In this document: piece after piece, positions 63,694 through 64,000 of the stretch
Numbering within the stretch: the first letter of the stretch is position 1
Layout of the letters: each line of letters opens with the position of its first letter
DNA from: Winogradskyella ursingii
GTDB taxonomy: Bacteria; Bacteroidota; Bacteroidia; Flavobacteriales; Flavobacteriaceae
NCBI RefSeq assembly: GCF_013403975.1
Contig: NZ_JABFDH010000004.1
Coordinates: 124,001-188,000, forward strand
DNA length: 64,000 bases
Direction of reading: 5' to 3'
Notes under the pieces: generated by a model
What the model saw: the letters and a program-made list of their open reading frames with translations, nothing else
Database searches by the model: none
Told to the model about the DNA's origin: nothing
Made by a program: the position numbers and the translations under genes

Positions 63694-63799
63694 GTTTTTT
63701 AGATTATCAAAACGAAATTTTGTAGAACAAAGTCAAAGGGCTAGTGGACCTTTGGTGGAGATACCCGCTTGCGGAAATAATACAATACAACAATTATGA
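63686..63799 (+). CDS. Leader ORF d: short head with a different insert
   Basis: 37 codons, MIKFFRLSKRNFVEQSQRAS, then GPLVEIPACGNNTIQQL. It starts as a DUF6090 head, diverges after six residues and does not carry the palindromic repeat of leaders a-c. It overlaps the previous gene by 8 bases and exits through ATGA into the next start at 63796. Confidence 0.5.
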   Translation: MIKFFRLSKRNFVEQSQRASGPLVEIPACGNNTIQQL

Positions 63800-64000
63800 T
63801 AAAGTTCTTCAGAAAAATAAGATACAACCTTATGAGTGAAAACAAAACCGGCAAGTACTTCAAATACGCCATTGGCGAAATCATCCTAGTCGTCATTGGG
63901 ATTCTGATTGCACTTCAAATTAATAATTGGAACAACACTCAAATCGACAAAAAAGAGGAGAAGTCTATTTTAAAAAATCTCAATTTTGAATTCAAAAAAA
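63796..64000 (+). CDS. DUF6090-type membrane protein, array 2 no. 10 (cut by window edge)
   Basis: 68 codons visible. K-type head (KIRYNLMSENKTGKYFKYAI), the standard helix and INNWN exit, then the start of a tail (KKEEKSILKNLNFEFKK). The remainder lies outside the window. Confidence 0.88.
   Translation, partial: MIKFFRKIRYNLMSENKTGKYFKYAIGEIILVVIGILIALQINNWNNTQIDKKEEKSILKNLNFEFKK

Larger units (their letters stand above)
56477..64000 (+). repeat. DUF6090 gene array 2 (ten paralogues to the window edge)
   Basis: Nine complete genes and one cut gene, all plus strand, with no other gene type between them apart from two leader ORFs. Junctions are mostly 4- or 8-base overlaps. Heads include both R and K types and mosaics. 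The array continues past the window. Confidence 0.9.

Noticed and set aside
1..64000. Integrated phage, transposon or genomic-island boundaries
   Set aside because: No integrase, transposase, terminal repeats or tRNA attachment site could be seen; the accessory region 30000-64000 has no visible mobility gene.

Overview
The window looks like chromosome from a marine-type member of the Flavobacteriaceae (Bacteroidota). The DNA is AT-rich. Several genes sit just behind the Bacteroidota promoter element TAnnTTTG (positions 1873, 5218, 9091, 13220, 24609, 28646). The gene content also fits: a bacillithiol-transferase-like DinB protein, a CtlX-type hydrolase, carboxypeptidase-regulatory-like surface proteins, a DUF2911 protein and DUF6090 families. 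I saw no tRNA, rRNA, CRISPR array or transposase.

Positions 1-30000 are mostly ordinary chromosome. A glyoxylate-shunt locus comes first: the start of isocitrate lyase, malate synthase, and a divergent ScfR/RamB-like regulator with a perfect palindrome between them. Housekeeping and metabolic genes follow: an M14 peptidase, CtlX, a TPR histidine kinase, argS, ffh, folD, a pseudouridine synthase, a YitT membrane protein, a HerA-like ATPase, queE and asnB. Among them are small secreted proteins, lipoproteins and membrane proteins.

Positions 30000-64000 are unusual. Two tandem arrays of DUF6090-type single-pass membrane proteins (9 genes at 30101-38018; at least 10 from 56477 to the window edge) flank one long same-strand signalling cluster (38123-54779), followed by an AtoE-type fatty-acid transporter. 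Each DUF6090 gene has a nearly constant head (basic N-terminus plus one membrane helix) and a divergent C-terminal tail. Heads come in two types and also as reciprocal mosaics, and related tails carry different heads, which suggests shuffling. Four short leader ORFs, three of them ending in the same palindromic repeat, are joined by ATGA overlaps to the next full gene.

The signalling cluster encodes three FIST-domain sensors, an EthD-like protein, a soluble histidine kinase, a 3288-residue cytosolic kinase with an NTF2-like domain and 15 repeated GAF-like modules, a single-domain response regulator, a receiver-cyclase fusion, and a three-helix membrane protein of the DUF5706/PycTM family (the Pycsar effector family). 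The simplest reading is ligand sensing, phosphorelay, cyclic-nucleotide synthesis and then a membrane effector. That chain is inferred from gene order and domains. The DUF6090 proteins that flank it have no known function that I am aware of.
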